Assembly (NCBI GenBank): GCA_031426915.1
Contig: JASJPB010000041.1
Location: forward strand, 1 to 64,000
From: Sulfurimicrobium sp031426915
GTDB lineage: Bacteria; Pseudomonadota; Gammaproteobacteria; Burkholderiales; Sulfuricellaceae
DNA: 64,000 bases
Direction of reading: 5' to 3'
Below are positions 50,539-59,765 of the stretch, piece by piece (the first letter of the stretch is position 1; every line of letters begins with the position of its first letter). Below the pieces are notes generated by a model that searched no databases, had not been told where the DNA came from, and saw nothing but the letters and a program-made list of their open reading frames with translations. A program made the translations under genes and the position numbers.

Positions 50539-51758
50539 ACGAGACGAACACCTCGCCCCCGGTTTTCCCGGTGCGCATCGACAATGTGTCCAAGGGTTAC
50601 CGATACTATCGCCGCCCGGCCGACCGCCTGCGCGAACTGCTGACAAAACAGCCGCAACACCAGATGCACTGGGCGTTGCGCGACGTCAGCATCAGTATTG
50701 AAAAGGGCGAAACTTTCGGTCTCATCGGCGAAAACGGCGCAGGAAAAAGCACGCTGTTGAAGCTGGTCGCCGGCACCTGCCGCCCCAGCCGGGGCGAAGT
50801 CGTGGTGGATGGCCGGGTTGCCGCATTGCTCGAACTGGGCGCCGGCTTTCATCCCGACGAGAACGGGCGGGACAACGCCTACTTGATGGGTGCTCTTTCC
50901 GGCATTGCGCCCGGCAAGATGGATGAATATTACCGGGGCGTGGTGGAATTCGCCGAACTGTCCGAGGACGTGCTGGAACGCCCGGTCAAAACCTACTCTT
51001 CCGGCATGTTCATGCGCCTTGCCTTCGCCACCGCCACCGCGGTCGACCCGGACATTCTGATCATCGACGAAGCGCTGTCGGTCGGCGACATGCATTTCCA
51101 GAAGAAAAGCCTGGACCGGATCATGAATTTCCGCGACAAGGGCCGCACCATCCTGTTCTGTTCCCACAACCTCTACCAGGTGCGCAGCCTGTGCAACCGC
51201 GCTGCCTGGATCCATGAGGGCAAGGTGCGGGCCATCGGCAACACCGAGGAAGTCGTCACGGCCTACGAAAGCCATGAACGGGAAAAAGAAACACGTTTTC
51301 TCGACAAGGCCAACAACCTGACCTTCAAACCTGCATCGACGTCCATCGCGCCGGTACGCATCAGCCAGGTCACCCTGACCAGCCCGGACGGCACCTCGCC
51401 CGAAATACTGGACACCTTCCAGCCGGTCACGGTCAGGGTGGAAGTCGAAAGCGTGCGCCAGAGCGTGCCGTTCCACGTCGGCGTCGCCATCGTGCGCAAC
51501 GACCGGGAAAATGTTTTCGGCTCCAGCACCCATTTCGAAGCCGGCTCCCTCCCCCTGACCGCGGACGGGACGCGCACGGTAGCGCTGCATTTGCCGCACC
51601 TGAACCTGCTCTCCGGGCAATACAGCCTGAGCGTCTACCTGCTCGACGATTCCGGACTGCAGGTTTACGACATGGCCGAAAACGTCTGCCCTTTCCACGT
51701 GCACAGCTCGTGCCGCGAATTCGGCATCGCCTACCTGCCTTACCACTGGCAATTGTAG
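50535..51758 (+). CDS. wzt: Polysaccharide ABC exporter, ATPase with C-terminal carbohydrate-binding domain
   Basis: 407 residues, GTG start. The ATPase (residues 1-250) has Walker A GENGAGKSTLL, signature YSSGMFMRLAFATA (SSGM variant) and Walker B ILIIDEALSVGD. From about residue 270 there is a beta-sandwich (VRISQVTLTSPDGT..., FHVGVAIVRNDRENVFGSSTHFEAG, LNLLSGQYSLSVYLLD), the extra domain of O9a-type Wzt. That domain recognises a capped glycan end before export. Confidence 0.93.
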   Translation: MNETNTSPPVFPVRIDNVSKGYRYYRRPADRLRELLTKQPQHQMHWALRDVSISIEKGETFGLIGENGAGKSTLLKLVAGTCRPSRGEVVVDGRVAALLELGAGFHPDENGRDNAYLMGALSGIAPGKMDEYYRGVVEFAELSEDVLERPVKTYSSGMFMRLAFATATAVDPDILIIDEALSVGDMHFQKKSLDRIMNFRDKGRTILFCSHNLYQVRSLCNRAAWIHEGKVRAIGNTEEVVTAYESHEREKETRFLDKANNLTFKPASTSIAPVRISQVTLTSPDGTSPEILDTFQPVTVRVEVESVRQSVPFHVGVAIVRNDRENVFGSSTHFEAGSLPLTADGTRTVALHLPHLNLLSGQYSLSVYLLDDSGLQVYDMAENVCPFHVHSSCREFGIAYLPYHWQL

Positions 51759-51771
51759 TCCACGGCGTCCC

Positions 51772-52692
51772 GTGATCGACTCCCAGACACGCAAATGGCT
51801 CAGGCTTTACGGCCTTTTCCAGCCCCTCTCCCGGCTGCCGCTTGCGCTTGCCTACCGTGCCGCGGACGCCATCGGCCGCCATGATTTTGGACACTTGCAT
51901 GATGCACGCACCGCCATCGGCAACGGCCTCGATTCCGCCTTCCCCCATCTCGCGGCCGACCCGGCATTGCGGAAAGACTGGATACAACGCCATTTCACCA
52001 TGATGTCACGCGAAATCATGGACACCTTCGTGATGGAAAGGCTTCATCCGGGCAACAGCCAGCAGCTGGTGCAACTCGATCCGGCATCGCTTGCCCTGAT
52101 GCAGGAGACCAAGCGCGAGGGCCGCGGCACCATTCTCGTCATGGCCCATTTCGGACGCCTGAACCAGGTACTCCTGGCCCTGGCGATGGCCGGATTTCCC
52201 CTCGGCATGCTGACTATTGCGGTAGACGAACGCAACCCGGAACTCGGCGCTGCGGACAGGAAATACCTGGGCCACAAGGTGGATACACTACTCAGGCACA
52301 TCCGTGGCAGATGGGTCAAGCTGGGGGACAATATGCGCGGCCTCTACGAAGGCTTGCAGGCAGGCGAAACCATCGTGGTCCTGATGGACGCCTACCATCC
52401 GGCCCAGGGCGGCAACAAATTGCAAATTCCCTTTCTTGATGGGATACTCGAAATAAATCAGGGAATTGAGCGTATTGCGTCGAAAACCGGGGCCAACCTC
52501 ATATATGGTGCTGCCAAGGAAAACGGCTGGCGTGTGGAGGCAAAGCTCCGCCCCCTGCCGGACGCCCCCCCGGCAGCACTGCGCCAGGCAGTCTCCTATC
52601 TCGAGCAGGATATTCTGGAATCCCCTTGGGCTTGGTGGCACTGGAACATCCTGGATTACATTTGGTCTCCGCGAAAAATAGAAACGACATGA
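51772..52692 (+). CDS. LpxL-like acyltransferase homologue with altered catalytic motif
   Basis: 306 residues, GTG start. The fold resembles lipid A late acyltransferases: ILVMAHFGRLNQVLLALAMAG near residue 120, VVLMDAYHPAQGG and IASKTGANLIYGAAKENGWR. Enzymes in the family have His-x4-Glu; here the motif is HFGRLN with Asn. It may be inactive on lipid A, use another residue, or act on the glycan. It lies between wzt and an epimerase, all tightly packed, in the export operon. Confidence 0.7.
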   Translation: MIDSQTRKWLRLYGLFQPLSRLPLALAYRAADAIGRHDFGHLHDARTAIGNGLDSAFPHLAADPALRKDWIQRHFTMMSREIMDTFVMERLHPGNSQQLVQLDPASLALMQETKREGRGTILVMAHFGRLNQVLLALAMAGFPLGMLTIAVDERNPELGAADRKYLGHKVDTLLRHIRGRWVKLGDNMRGLYEGLQAGETIVVLMDAYHPAQGGNKLQIPFLDGILEINQGIERIASKTGANLIYGAAKENGWRVEAKLRPLPDAPPAALRQAVSYLEQDILESPWAWWHWNILDYIWSPRKIETT

Positions 52693-53633
52693 TGAAACGA
52701 TGTGTAGTATTCGGCGCCAATGGCTTCATCGGCAGCCACGTGTGCGAAGCCCTGCTCGATGCGGGCCACCAGGTGGTCGCTTTCGACATTTCGCGGGATT
52801 TCCTGTCCCTTCAGCATCTCGACAACGAGCGGCTGGAAACCTGCACCGGCGATTTTCTCGACCGCGCCTCAGTGCGCACGGCGCTACACGGCGCCGACTG
52901 GGTATTCCACCTGATCAGCACCACCATCCCTTCCACATCCAACAGCAACATGGTTTTCGACGTGCAAAGCAACGTCGTGGCTTCCATCGAAATGCTGGAG
53001 GAATGCGTGGCCAACGGCGTCAAGCGCCTGGTATTCGCCTCGTCGGGCGGCACGGTGTACGGCTTGCCCGCCACGGACCCGGTGCTGGAAGATGCGGAAC
53101 TCCACCCCATCGTTTCCTACGGCTGCACCAAACTGATGGTGGAAAATTATTGCCACCTGTTCCAGCATCAGTTCAACTTGCGCACCGTCAGCCTCAGGCT
53201 GGCCAATCCCTATGGCCCCGGCCATCACGGACTGGCGCAGGGCGCCGTCCCGGTTTTCCTGAAACGCATGCTGGCAGGTAAGCCCATCACCATCTGGGGC
53301 GACGGCAGCGTCACCCGCGATTACGTCTACATCGCGGATGTCGCCCAGGCCTTCGTGAAGGCGGCGGAATATGACGGAAAGCACAATGTATTCAACATCG
53401 GAAGCGGCAAAGGCGTATCGCTGCGGGAACTGCTGATAGAGCTGGAACAGGTCACCGGCAAACAGGCCGAAGTAATCCACGAGGCGCCCCGCAGTTTCGA
53501 CGTCCCCCGCATCGTGCTGGACATTTCCCGCGCCCGCCGCGAACTCGCGTGGGATGCCTCCACGCCGTTGCAGGAAGGCATCCGGCGCACCTGGGAGCAG
53601 TTGTCGCAAATGGAGGAACGGCGCCATGGCTGA
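52689..53633 (+). CDS. NAD-dependent epimerase/dehydratase
   Basis: 314 residues. Rossmann motif GANGFIGSHVCEALLDAGH, substrate motif FASSGGTVYG, catalytic Tyr-Lys in VSYGCTKLMVEN, and RLANPYGPGHHG. It resembles UDP-glucose 4-epimerase relatives. Overlaps its neighbours on both sides (ATGA at the start, eight bases with the methyltransferase at the end). Its product would feed glycan synthesis; the exact substrate is not known. Confidence 0.87.
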   Translation: MMKRCVVFGANGFIGSHVCEALLDAGHQVVAFDISRDFLSLQHLDNERLETCTGDFLDRASVRTALHGADWVFHLISTTIPSTSNSNMVFDVQSNVVASIEMLEECVANGVKRLVFASSGGTVYGLPATDPVLEDAELHPIVSYGCTKLMVENYCHLFQHQFNLRTVSLRLANPYGPGHHGLAQGAVPVFLKRMLAGKPITIWGDGSVTRDYVYIADVAQAFVKAAEYDGKHNVFNIGSGKGVSLRELLIELEQVTGKQAEVIHEAPRSFDVPRIVLDISRARRELAWDASTPLQEGIRRTWEQLSQMEERRHG

Positions 53634-54633
53634 ACACTGGGAAAAATACAGCTACAGCGTCGACATGGAGAGCGAAACCACCGCCACCAAGGTGCTGCGC
53701 CTGATCGGCCAAAACAAGCGCGTGCTGGAACTGGGTAGCGCGGTAGGTTCCATGACACGGCTCATGAAGGAAAACAACGATTGCACCGTCGTCGCCATGG
53801 AGCTTGACCCGAGCATGGCGCAAATGGCCGAGCCGTATTGCGAGCGCATGGTGGTGGGCAACGTGGAGAGCATGGATCTCGACGCGGCCTTCGGCGAGGA
53901 CCGCTTCGACGTCATCGTCGCCGCGGACATACTGGAGCACCTCTACGACCCCTGGGCCTGCCTGAGAAAAATCCGCAAATTTCTCAAGCCCGAAGGCTAC
54001 CTGGTACTGTCCGTGCCCAACGTCGCCCACAATGCCCTGCTTGCCCAGTTATTGCGCGGCCGCTTCCCCTACCAGGAAAAAGGCCTGCTGGATCGTACCC
54101 ACCTACGTTTCTTTACCCGCCACAACCTGGAAGAGATGCTGCTTTCTTCGGGATATCTGCCGTGCAGGTGGGAGCGCAACACCGTAGCGGAAAATGCCAC
54201 CGAATTCGGCTTCGAGTGGGAAAACACACCGCCCCGCCTACGGGAAAGTCTTGCCGACAACCCCGATGGGCAAACCTACCAGTTCATCGTGCAAGCCTAT
54301 CCCAGCACTGAAACCGGCTGGGTGGAAAAAAACCGCGACGACATCAGGCAGGAACAAATGGCACGACAGAAGGTGGAAGCGGAACTGGCACGGGTCAGGT
54401 CCGACCTCGCCGAATTTCAGAAAGCGTTTGATGAGACCAGCAAGGCATTCAACGAAGCCCGCCTGCTGCTGGAGCAAAAGCAGAAAACCGTCGACGAACT
54501 GATGGAATACCACAAGGCATTTCAGGAAGCGCGCGAAATGCTGGAATCCATCCAGCGCAGCCCTTTTGCTTATGCCATCAATCGTGTGCGCTCCGCAATC
54601 GGACGAACACTGAAGCGATGGCTGGCGCCGTAA
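53626..54633 (+). CDS. Methyltransferase with C-terminal coiled coil, possible glycan cap enzyme
   Basis: 335 residues. The class I methyltransferase domain (1-220) has RVLELGSAVGSMTRLMKE, FDVIVAADILEHLYDPWACL and YLVLSVPNVAHNALLAQLL. Residues about 238-315 are strongly charged coiled coil (NRDDIRQEQMARQKVEAELARVRSDL) with repeated K-AF-E units. The protein ends in an amphipathic basic helix (YAINRVRSAIGRTLKRWLAP). This layout recalls WbdD, which caps O9a chains and uses its coiled coil as a length ruler; no kinase domain is present here. The role is inferred. Confidence 0.82.
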   Translation: MAEHWEKYSYSVDMESETTATKVLRLIGQNKRVLELGSAVGSMTRLMKENNDCTVVAMELDPSMAQMAEPYCERMVVGNVESMDLDAAFGEDRFDVIVAADILEHLYDPWACLRKIRKFLKPEGYLVLSVPNVAHNALLAQLLRGRFPYQEKGLLDRTHLRFFTRHNLEEMLLSSGYLPCRWERNTVAENATEFGFEWENTPPRLRESLADNPDGQTYQFIVQAYPSTETGWVEKNRDDIRQEQMARQKVEAELARVRSDLAEFQKAFDETSKAFNEARLLLEQKQKTVDELMEYHKAFQEAREMLESIQRSPFAYAINRVRSAIGRTLKRWLAP

Positions 54634-54701
54634 ATAGCAAATCCCTCCCCAATTCCTGTAAAATTCGGGCATTCATTCAAAAAATCCAAGGTGGACTCAA
54701 C

Positions 54702-55700
54702 GTGTTTAATGGAAAATCTGTTTTTATAACGGGCGGAACCGGCTCTTTTGGCAAGCATTTCATCAAGATGCTGTTCAAGCAATACACCCCGAAGCGGGTC
54801 ATCGTGTTCTCCCGCGACGAACTCAAGCAGTTCGAGATGCAACAGCATTTCAACGACCCCGCAATGCGCTATTTCATCGGCGACGTGCGTGACGGCGATC
54901 GCCTGCGCCAAGCCATGCGCGGGGTCGACTACGTGATACACGCCGCCGCGCTGAAACAGGTTCCGGCGGCCGAATACAACCCCATGGAATGCATCAAGAC
55001 CAACATCCACGGCGCCGAAAACGTCATCAGCGCAGCCATCGAAAACGAAGTGGAAAAAGTCATCGCCCTGTCCACCGACAAGGCGGCCAACCCCATCAAT
55101 CTTTACGGTGCCACCAAGCTCGCATCGGACAAGATGTTCGTCGCCGCCAACAACATCGCTGGCGGACGCCGCACCAAGTTTGCCGTGGTGCGTTACGGCA
55201 ACGTGGTCGGTTCGCGCGGCTCGGTCGTGCCCCTGTTCAAGAAACTGGTCGCTGACGGTGCAAAGGAACTCCCGATTACCGACCCCCGCATGACTCGCTT
55301 CTGGATCACCCTGGACCAGGGCATCGATTTCGTCGTCAAGGGCCTGGAACGCATGCATGGCGGGGAAATTTTCGTCCCCAAGATTCCTTCCGCCCATGTC
55401 ACCGACCTCGCCACGGCTCTGGCACCCGACCTGCCGATCAAGATCATCGGCATTCGTCCGGGCGAGAAACTGCACGAAATCATGTGCCCCGCCGACGACT
55501 GCCACCTGACGCTGGAATTCGAAAATCACTACGTGATCAGGCCCTCCATCACCTTCTTTTCCCAGCCGGACTACACCCTCAATGCCCTCGGGGAACAAGG
55601 CGTCCCGGTTGCGGAAGGTTTCGATTACAGCTCCGGCACCAACCCCCATTTCCTGAACGTGGAAGAACTCCGCGAACTGGACGCCACAGCCGAAGCATGA
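54702..55700 (+). CDS. pseB: UDP-GlcNAc 4,6-dehydratase (inverting)
   Basis: 332 residues from GTG 54702 behind AAGGTGGA. Motifs: FITGGTGSFGKHFIKMLF, HAAALKQVPAAEYNPMECIKTNIHGAENV, LSTDKAANPINLYGATKLASDKMF, all typical of PseB/FlaA1. It is the first step of pseudaminic acid synthesis. pseC follows with ATGA overlap. Short frames before the start are not needed. Confidence 0.95.
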   Translation: MFNGKSVFITGGTGSFGKHFIKMLFKQYTPKRVIVFSRDELKQFEMQQHFNDPAMRYFIGDVRDGDRLRQAMRGVDYVIHAAALKQVPAAEYNPMECIKTNIHGAENVISAAIENEVEKVIALSTDKAANPINLYGATKLASDKMFVAANNIAGGRRTKFAVVRYGNVVGSRGSVVPLFKKLVADGAKELPITDPRMTRFWITLDQGIDFVVKGLERMHGGEIFVPKIPSAHVTDLATALAPDLPIKIIGIRPGEKLHEIMCPADDCHLTLEFENHYVIRPSITFFSQPDYTLNALGEQGVPVAEGFDYSSGTNPHFLNVEELRELDATAEA

Positions 55701-56854
55701 TTCCGTACGGCAGGCAGGACATCAGCGCTGCCGACATTGCGGCGGTAAGCGAGGTGCTACGCTCGGACTGGTTGACCCAGGGTCCGGCCATCGAGCGTTT
55801 CGAGCAGGAAGTTGCCGCCTACTGCGGCGCCCGTTACGCGGTCGCGGTAAGCAACGCCACCGCCGCGCTGCATATCGCCTGCCTTGCCGCCGGCCTGAAA
55901 GCGGGCGAAATCCTGTGGACCTCGCCCAACACTTTCGTGGCCTCGGCGAATTGCGGGCGTTATTGCGGTGCGGCAGTGGATTTCGTGGACATCGACCCGC
56001 ACACCTACAACATGGGCCTCACCGCGCTGCGGGAGAAACTGGCCCATGCCGAAAGTGTAGGGAAGCTGCCCAAGGTACTGGTCCCGGTGCACTTCGCCGG
56101 CCAGTCCTGCGCCATGGCCGAGATTCACGAACTGGCCGAACGCTACGGCTTCACGGTCATCGAGGACGCCTCCCACGCCATCGGCGGACGTTACCGGGAC
56201 ACTCCGGTCGGCGCATGCGCCCACTCGGACATGGCCGTGTTCAGCTTCCACCCGGTCAAGATCATCACCACCGGGGAAGGTGGCATGGTGCTGACCAACC
56301 GCGAAGACCTGTACCAGCATCTCAAACGCCTGCGTTCCCACGGCATCACGCGCGAGCCCGGCGAGATGCAGGGCGAATCCCACGGCCCGTGGTATTACCA
56401 GCAAATCGAGCTGGGTTTCAATTACCGCATGACAGACATCCAGGCCGCCCTGGGCGCCAGCCAGCTCACCCGTCTGGACCAGTTCATACAACGCCGTCAC
56501 CAGCTTGCGGAAAACTACCGGGCACTGCTGCACGAGCTGCCGCTGACGCTTCCGCACCAGGATCGTGACAGCCATTCCGCTTTCCACCTCTACGTCGTGC
56601 GCCTCCAGCTCGACAAGATCCGGAAAACCCACCGCCAGGTGTTCGAAGCGCTCAGGGATGCCGGAATCGGCGTCAATGTGCACTACATCCCGGTCCACAC
56701 CCAACCCTACTACCTGGACCAGGGTTTCGCGTGGGGAGACTTTCCGCTGGCCGAGCAATACTACCGCGAGGCCATCAGCCTGCCGATGTACTCCGGGCTG
56801 ACGGAACAGGATCAGAAGCAGGTAGCAGATAGCCTGAAGGAAATTTTGCGGTGA
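55697..56854 (+). CDS. pseC: UDP-4-amino-4,6-dideoxy-L-AltNAc transaminase
   Basis: 385 residues, DegT/DnrJ/EryC1 type PLP enzyme. MIPYGRQDISAADIAAVSEVLRSDWLTQGP at the start, TFVASANCGRYCGA, VIEDASHAIGGRY, and the PLP-lysine in FSFHPVKIITTGEGG. It aminates the PseB product. The sequence order pseB-pseC and the characteristic N terminus make the assignment secure. Confidence 0.96.
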   Translation: MIPYGRQDISAADIAAVSEVLRSDWLTQGPAIERFEQEVAAYCGARYAVAVSNATAALHIACLAAGLKAGEILWTSPNTFVASANCGRYCGAAVDFVDIDPHTYNMGLTALREKLAHAESVGKLPKVLVPVHFAGQSCAMAEIHELAERYGFTVIEDASHAIGGRYRDTPVGACAHSDMAVFSFHPVKIITTGEGGMVLTNREDLYQHLKRLRSHGITREPGEMQGESHGPWYYQQIELGFNYRMTDIQAALGASQLTRLDQFIQRRHQLAENYRALLHELPLTLPHQDRDSHSAFHLYVVRLQLDKIRKTHRQVFEALRDAGIGVNVHYIPVHTQPYYLDQGFAWGDFPLAEQYYREAISLPMYSGLTEQDQKQVADSLKEILR

Positions 56855-57588
56855 AAACCGTCATCATCGTCCAGGCTCGCATGACCTCGACCCGCCTGCC
56901 CGGAAAGATTCTCAAACAGGTGTTGGGCAAGCCGCTGCTCGAATACCAGCTGGAACGCCTGCGCCGGGTACGGCTGGCGGACCAGATCGTGATTGCCACC
57001 ACCGGCAACGACAGCGATCAGCCCATCGTCGACTTTTGCGCACAACATGGAATTTCCTGCTTCCGCGGCTCCGAAAACGACGTCCTGGCGCGCTACCACG
57101 GCGCGGCCACGCACTTTGAGGCGGATACCGTGGTCCGCATCACCTCCGATTGCCCCCTCATCGATCCCGCAGTCGTGGAACAGGTGATCCGCTGCTACCT
57201 GGATCGTCGCACCGAGCTGGATTATGTCTCCAACTGCCTTGAGCGCACCTGGCCGCGTGGCATGGACACGGAAGTCTTTTCCTACCGCGCCCTCCATGAA
57301 GCCTTCTCGGAAGCGCTCGAACAAGCGGAGCGCGAACACGTCACACCCTTTATCTACCGCCAGCCTCAACGCTACCGCCTGGCAAACGTGGCCGCGACGG
57401 AAAATCTGGCGCAACACCGCTGGACCGTGGATACGCCTGAGGATTTCGAACTGGTGAGCAAGCTCCTCACGGCGCTGTACCCGGCCAAGCCAGACTTCTC
57501 GCTGGCGGACATCCTGGACCTGCTGGAAAAACACCCCGCCTGGGCTGCCATCAACGCCCATGTGGAACAGAAAAAACTCGGACAATAA
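56851..57588 (+). CDS. pseF: Cytidylyltransferase (PseF/SpsF type)
   Basis: 245 residues; GTG start overlaps the pseC stop. N-terminal nucleotide-binding motif VIIVQARMTSTRLPGKILKQVLGKPLLEY, DTVVRITSDCPLIDP and RWTVDTPEDFELV are those of the SpsF/acylneuraminate cytidylyltransferase group. In a Pse cluster the expected role is CMP activation of pseudaminic acid. A paralogue lies at 61490. Confidence 0.86.
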   Translation: MKTVIIVQARMTSTRLPGKILKQVLGKPLLEYQLERLRRVRLADQIVIATTGNDSDQPIVDFCAQHGISCFRGSENDVLARYHGAATHFEADTVVRITSDCPLIDPAVVEQVIRCYLDRRTELDYVSNCLERTWPRGMDTEVFSYRALHEAFSEALEQAEREHVTPFIYRQPQRYRLANVAATENLAQHRWTVDTPEDFELVSKLLTALYPAKPDFSLADILDLLEKHPAWAAINAHVEQKKLGQ

Positions 57589-57601
57589 GCAAGGGCAAAA
57601 C

Positions 57602-58231
57602 ATGAACGAACAGTACAAGACCGCGCAGGAAGCCTTCTGGGCCGGCGAATTCGGTGACGCTTACGCTGACCGCAACCAGGGCGAGCACTGGATTGCCGCC
57701 AATCTGGCTTTCTTTTCCAAGGTCCTCAGCCGCACCAGCGACATTGGCTCGATCATCGAATTCGGCGCCAACATCGGACTCAACCTGATGGCGCTGAAGC
57801 AGCTTCTGCCGAACGCCGAACTGTCCGCCATCGAAATCAACCAGAAAGCCGTCGATGCCTTGGGCCGACTGGGATTCGTCAAGGTTTACCCGCACTCCAT
57901 CCTCGATTTCACGCCCGACCAGCCGCGCGACCTTGCGCTCATCAAGGGGGTGCTGATCCACATCAATCCGGACATGCTGCCCCAGGTGTACGACCGGCTT
58001 TACCAGAGCAGCGCCCGTTACATCTGCATCGCCGAATACTATAATCCCTCGCCGGTAAACATCCCCTACCGCGGCGAAAGCGACAAGCTGTTCAAGCGCG
58101 ATTTCGCGGGTGAAATGCTCGATCGCTTCAGCGATCTGCGCCTGGTGGACTATGGTTTCAGCTACCACCGCGACAACAACTTCCCGCAGGACGACCTGAC
58201 CTGGTTCCTGCTGGAAAAAACCCGCGCATGA
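57602..58231 (+). CDS. Pseudaminic acid biosynthesis-associated methylase
   Basis: 209 residues. Begins MNEQYKTAQEAFWAGEFGDAYADRNQ, the signature of the Pse-associated methylase family, with SAM motif IIEFGANIGLNLMALKQLLP and LALIKGVLIHINPDML. The target is not established but is tied to pseudaminate loci by synteny. The ATG at 57602 gives the family start, 13 bases after the pseF stop. Confidence 0.9.
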   Translation: MNEQYKTAQEAFWAGEFGDAYADRNQGEHWIAANLAFFSKVLSRTSDIGSIIEFGANIGLNLMALKQLLPNAELSAIEINQKAVDALGRLGFVKVYPHSILDFTPDQPRDLALIKGVLIHINPDMLPQVYDRLYQSSARYICIAEYYNPSPVNIPYRGESDKLFKRDFAGEMLDRFSDLRLVDYGFSYHRDNNFPQDDLTWFLLEKTRA

Positions 58232-59289
58232 AAATCTTCATCCGTGCCGATGCCTCCGTGGCTATCGGCACGGGTCACGTCATGCGTTGCCTGACGCTGG
58301 CGCAAGCCTTGCGTGAAGCGGGGGCATCGGTCAGCTTCATCTGCAGGGAACTGCCGGGCAACCTCAACGCTTACATTGAACAGCAAGGTTTCCGTGTTTG
58401 TTCCATCGCCCACGACGCAAGTGCAGGCTGGGAAGAGGATGCCCGCCAGACGCTGACGGCGATTACCGATAGCGGAGCGCATCCGGACTGGGTGATCACC
58501 GACCACTACGGACTCGACGCCCGCTGGGAATCCGCGCTACGTCCCTTGGCCGGCCACATCATGGCCATCGACGATCTCGCCGACCGCCCGCACGACTGCG
58601 ACCTGCTGCTCGACCAGAACACCCACGCGGGCCAGGAGACAGCCTATGCCAGGCTGATCCCACCTCACGCCAGCCAGTTGCTGGGTCCGCACTACGCGCT
58701 ATTGCGCCGCGAGTTCGCGCAAGCGCGTGCCGCACTCTCGCCCCGCGACGCTTCGCTGAAGCGCATTCTGGTATTTTTCGGCGGCAGCGACCCGAGCAAC
58801 GAAACCGAAAAAGCACTTGATGCACTGTCCACTCCGGATTTTGCCGGAATCGCGCTGGACGTCGTGGTGGGCGCATCCAATCCATGCCGGGACAGGATCA
58901 GGGAGCTATGCGCCGCACGTCCCGACACGACTTACCATTGCCAGGTTTCCAACATGGCGCAGCTGATGGCATGTGCAGATTTGTCCATAGGCGCGGGGGG
59001 CAGCACGACCTGGGAACGCATGGCACTGGGTTTGCCCACGCTGGTCATCAGCGTCGCGTCCAACCAGGAACAAATCGCCCAACACCTTGCGACACAGGGC
59101 GCCCAACGCTATCTCGGCAGCGCCCGGGACATCGGGGCGGAACATATCCGGGAAGCGCTGCTGCAACTATCACAAGCGCCCCGTGAACGCGTCGCCATGT
59201 CGGACATCGCCATGGCCCTGGTGGACGGGCTCGGCGCGTCACGAGTCGCTACAGTCATGGCAGTGCAATGGCCCGGGTCGAGCCAGTGA
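58228..59289 (+). CDS. pseG: UDP-2,4-diacetamido-2,4,6-trideoxy-beta-L-altropyranose hydrolase
   Basis: 353 residues. MurG-like GT-B fold: IRADASVAIGTGHVMRCLTLAQALREAG, LMAC ADLSIGAGGSTTWERMALGLPTLVISVASNQ and the D/H positions in VITDHYGLDARWE. It releases UDP from the 2,4-diacetamido sugar. It overlaps the methylase by four bases (ATGA). Confidence 0.94.
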   Translation: MKIFIRADASVAIGTGHVMRCLTLAQALREAGASVSFICRELPGNLNAYIEQQGFRVCSIAHDASAGWEEDARQTLTAITDSGAHPDWVITDHYGLDARWESALRPLAGHIMAIDDLADRPHDCDLLLDQNTHAGQETAYARLIPPHASQLLGPHYALLRREFAQARAALSPRDASLKRILVFFGGSDPSNETEKALDALSTPDFAGIALDVVVGASNPCRDRIRELCAARPDTTYHCQVSNMAQLMACADLSIGAGGSTTWERMALGLPTLVISVASNQEQIAQHLATQGAQRYLGSARDIGAEHIREALLQLSQAPRERVAMSDIAMALVDGLGASRVATVMAVQWPGSSQ

Positions 59290-59765
59290 ACAGGATAGAG
59301 CTGAGACGCGCCACGGCAAATGACGAGCGCAAGCTGTTCGAATGGCGCAACGCGCCCGAAACACGCCGTTATGCATTCGATTCCAATCCCATTGCCTGGG
59401 AAGACCATGTGCGCTGGTTTCGCGCCTCGCTTGAGCGCGCCGAGCGGTATCTGCTGATCGGCGAAATGGATGGGGAAGCGCTTGGTGTCCTGAGATATGA
59501 CCTGGACGGCGACTGCGCCGAAATATCCATTTATCTCGTGCCCGGCCAGAGCGGGCGCGGGCTGGGAACTGCCTTGTTGCGGGAAGGCAGCGCCTGGATA
59601 AAACTGAACCTGCCACAAGCAAGCCGAATCCGCGCCAAGATCCTGCCCGAGAACATCCCTTCGCAAAAGGCTTTTGCCAAAGCCGGCTATGTGGAATCGG
59701 GCGGCATCTTCGAATACCATATTGTCCCCGGCGGGAATATTGACGACAACAGGATGAAAAAGTGA
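59286..59765 (+). CDS. pseH: Pse 4-amino N-acetyltransferase (GNAT)
   Basis: About 160 residues. GNAT fold: IELRRATANDERKLFEWRNAPETRRYAFDS, then VPGQSGRGLGTALLREG as acetyl-CoA loop and ILPENIPSQKAFAKAGYVESG. It N-acetylates the 4-amino group. Two starts are possible: GTG 59286, which forms the GTGA overlap common in this operon, or ATG 59268 within the end of pseG. The order G-H-I fits. Confidence 0.9.
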   Translation: MNRIELRRATANDERKLFEWRNAPETRRYAFDSNPIAWEDHVRWFRASLERAERYLLIGEMDGEALGVLRYDLDGDCAEISIYLVPGQSGRGLGTALLREGSAWIKLNLPQASRIRAKILPENIPSQKAFAKAGYVESGGIFEYHIVPGGNIDDNRMKK

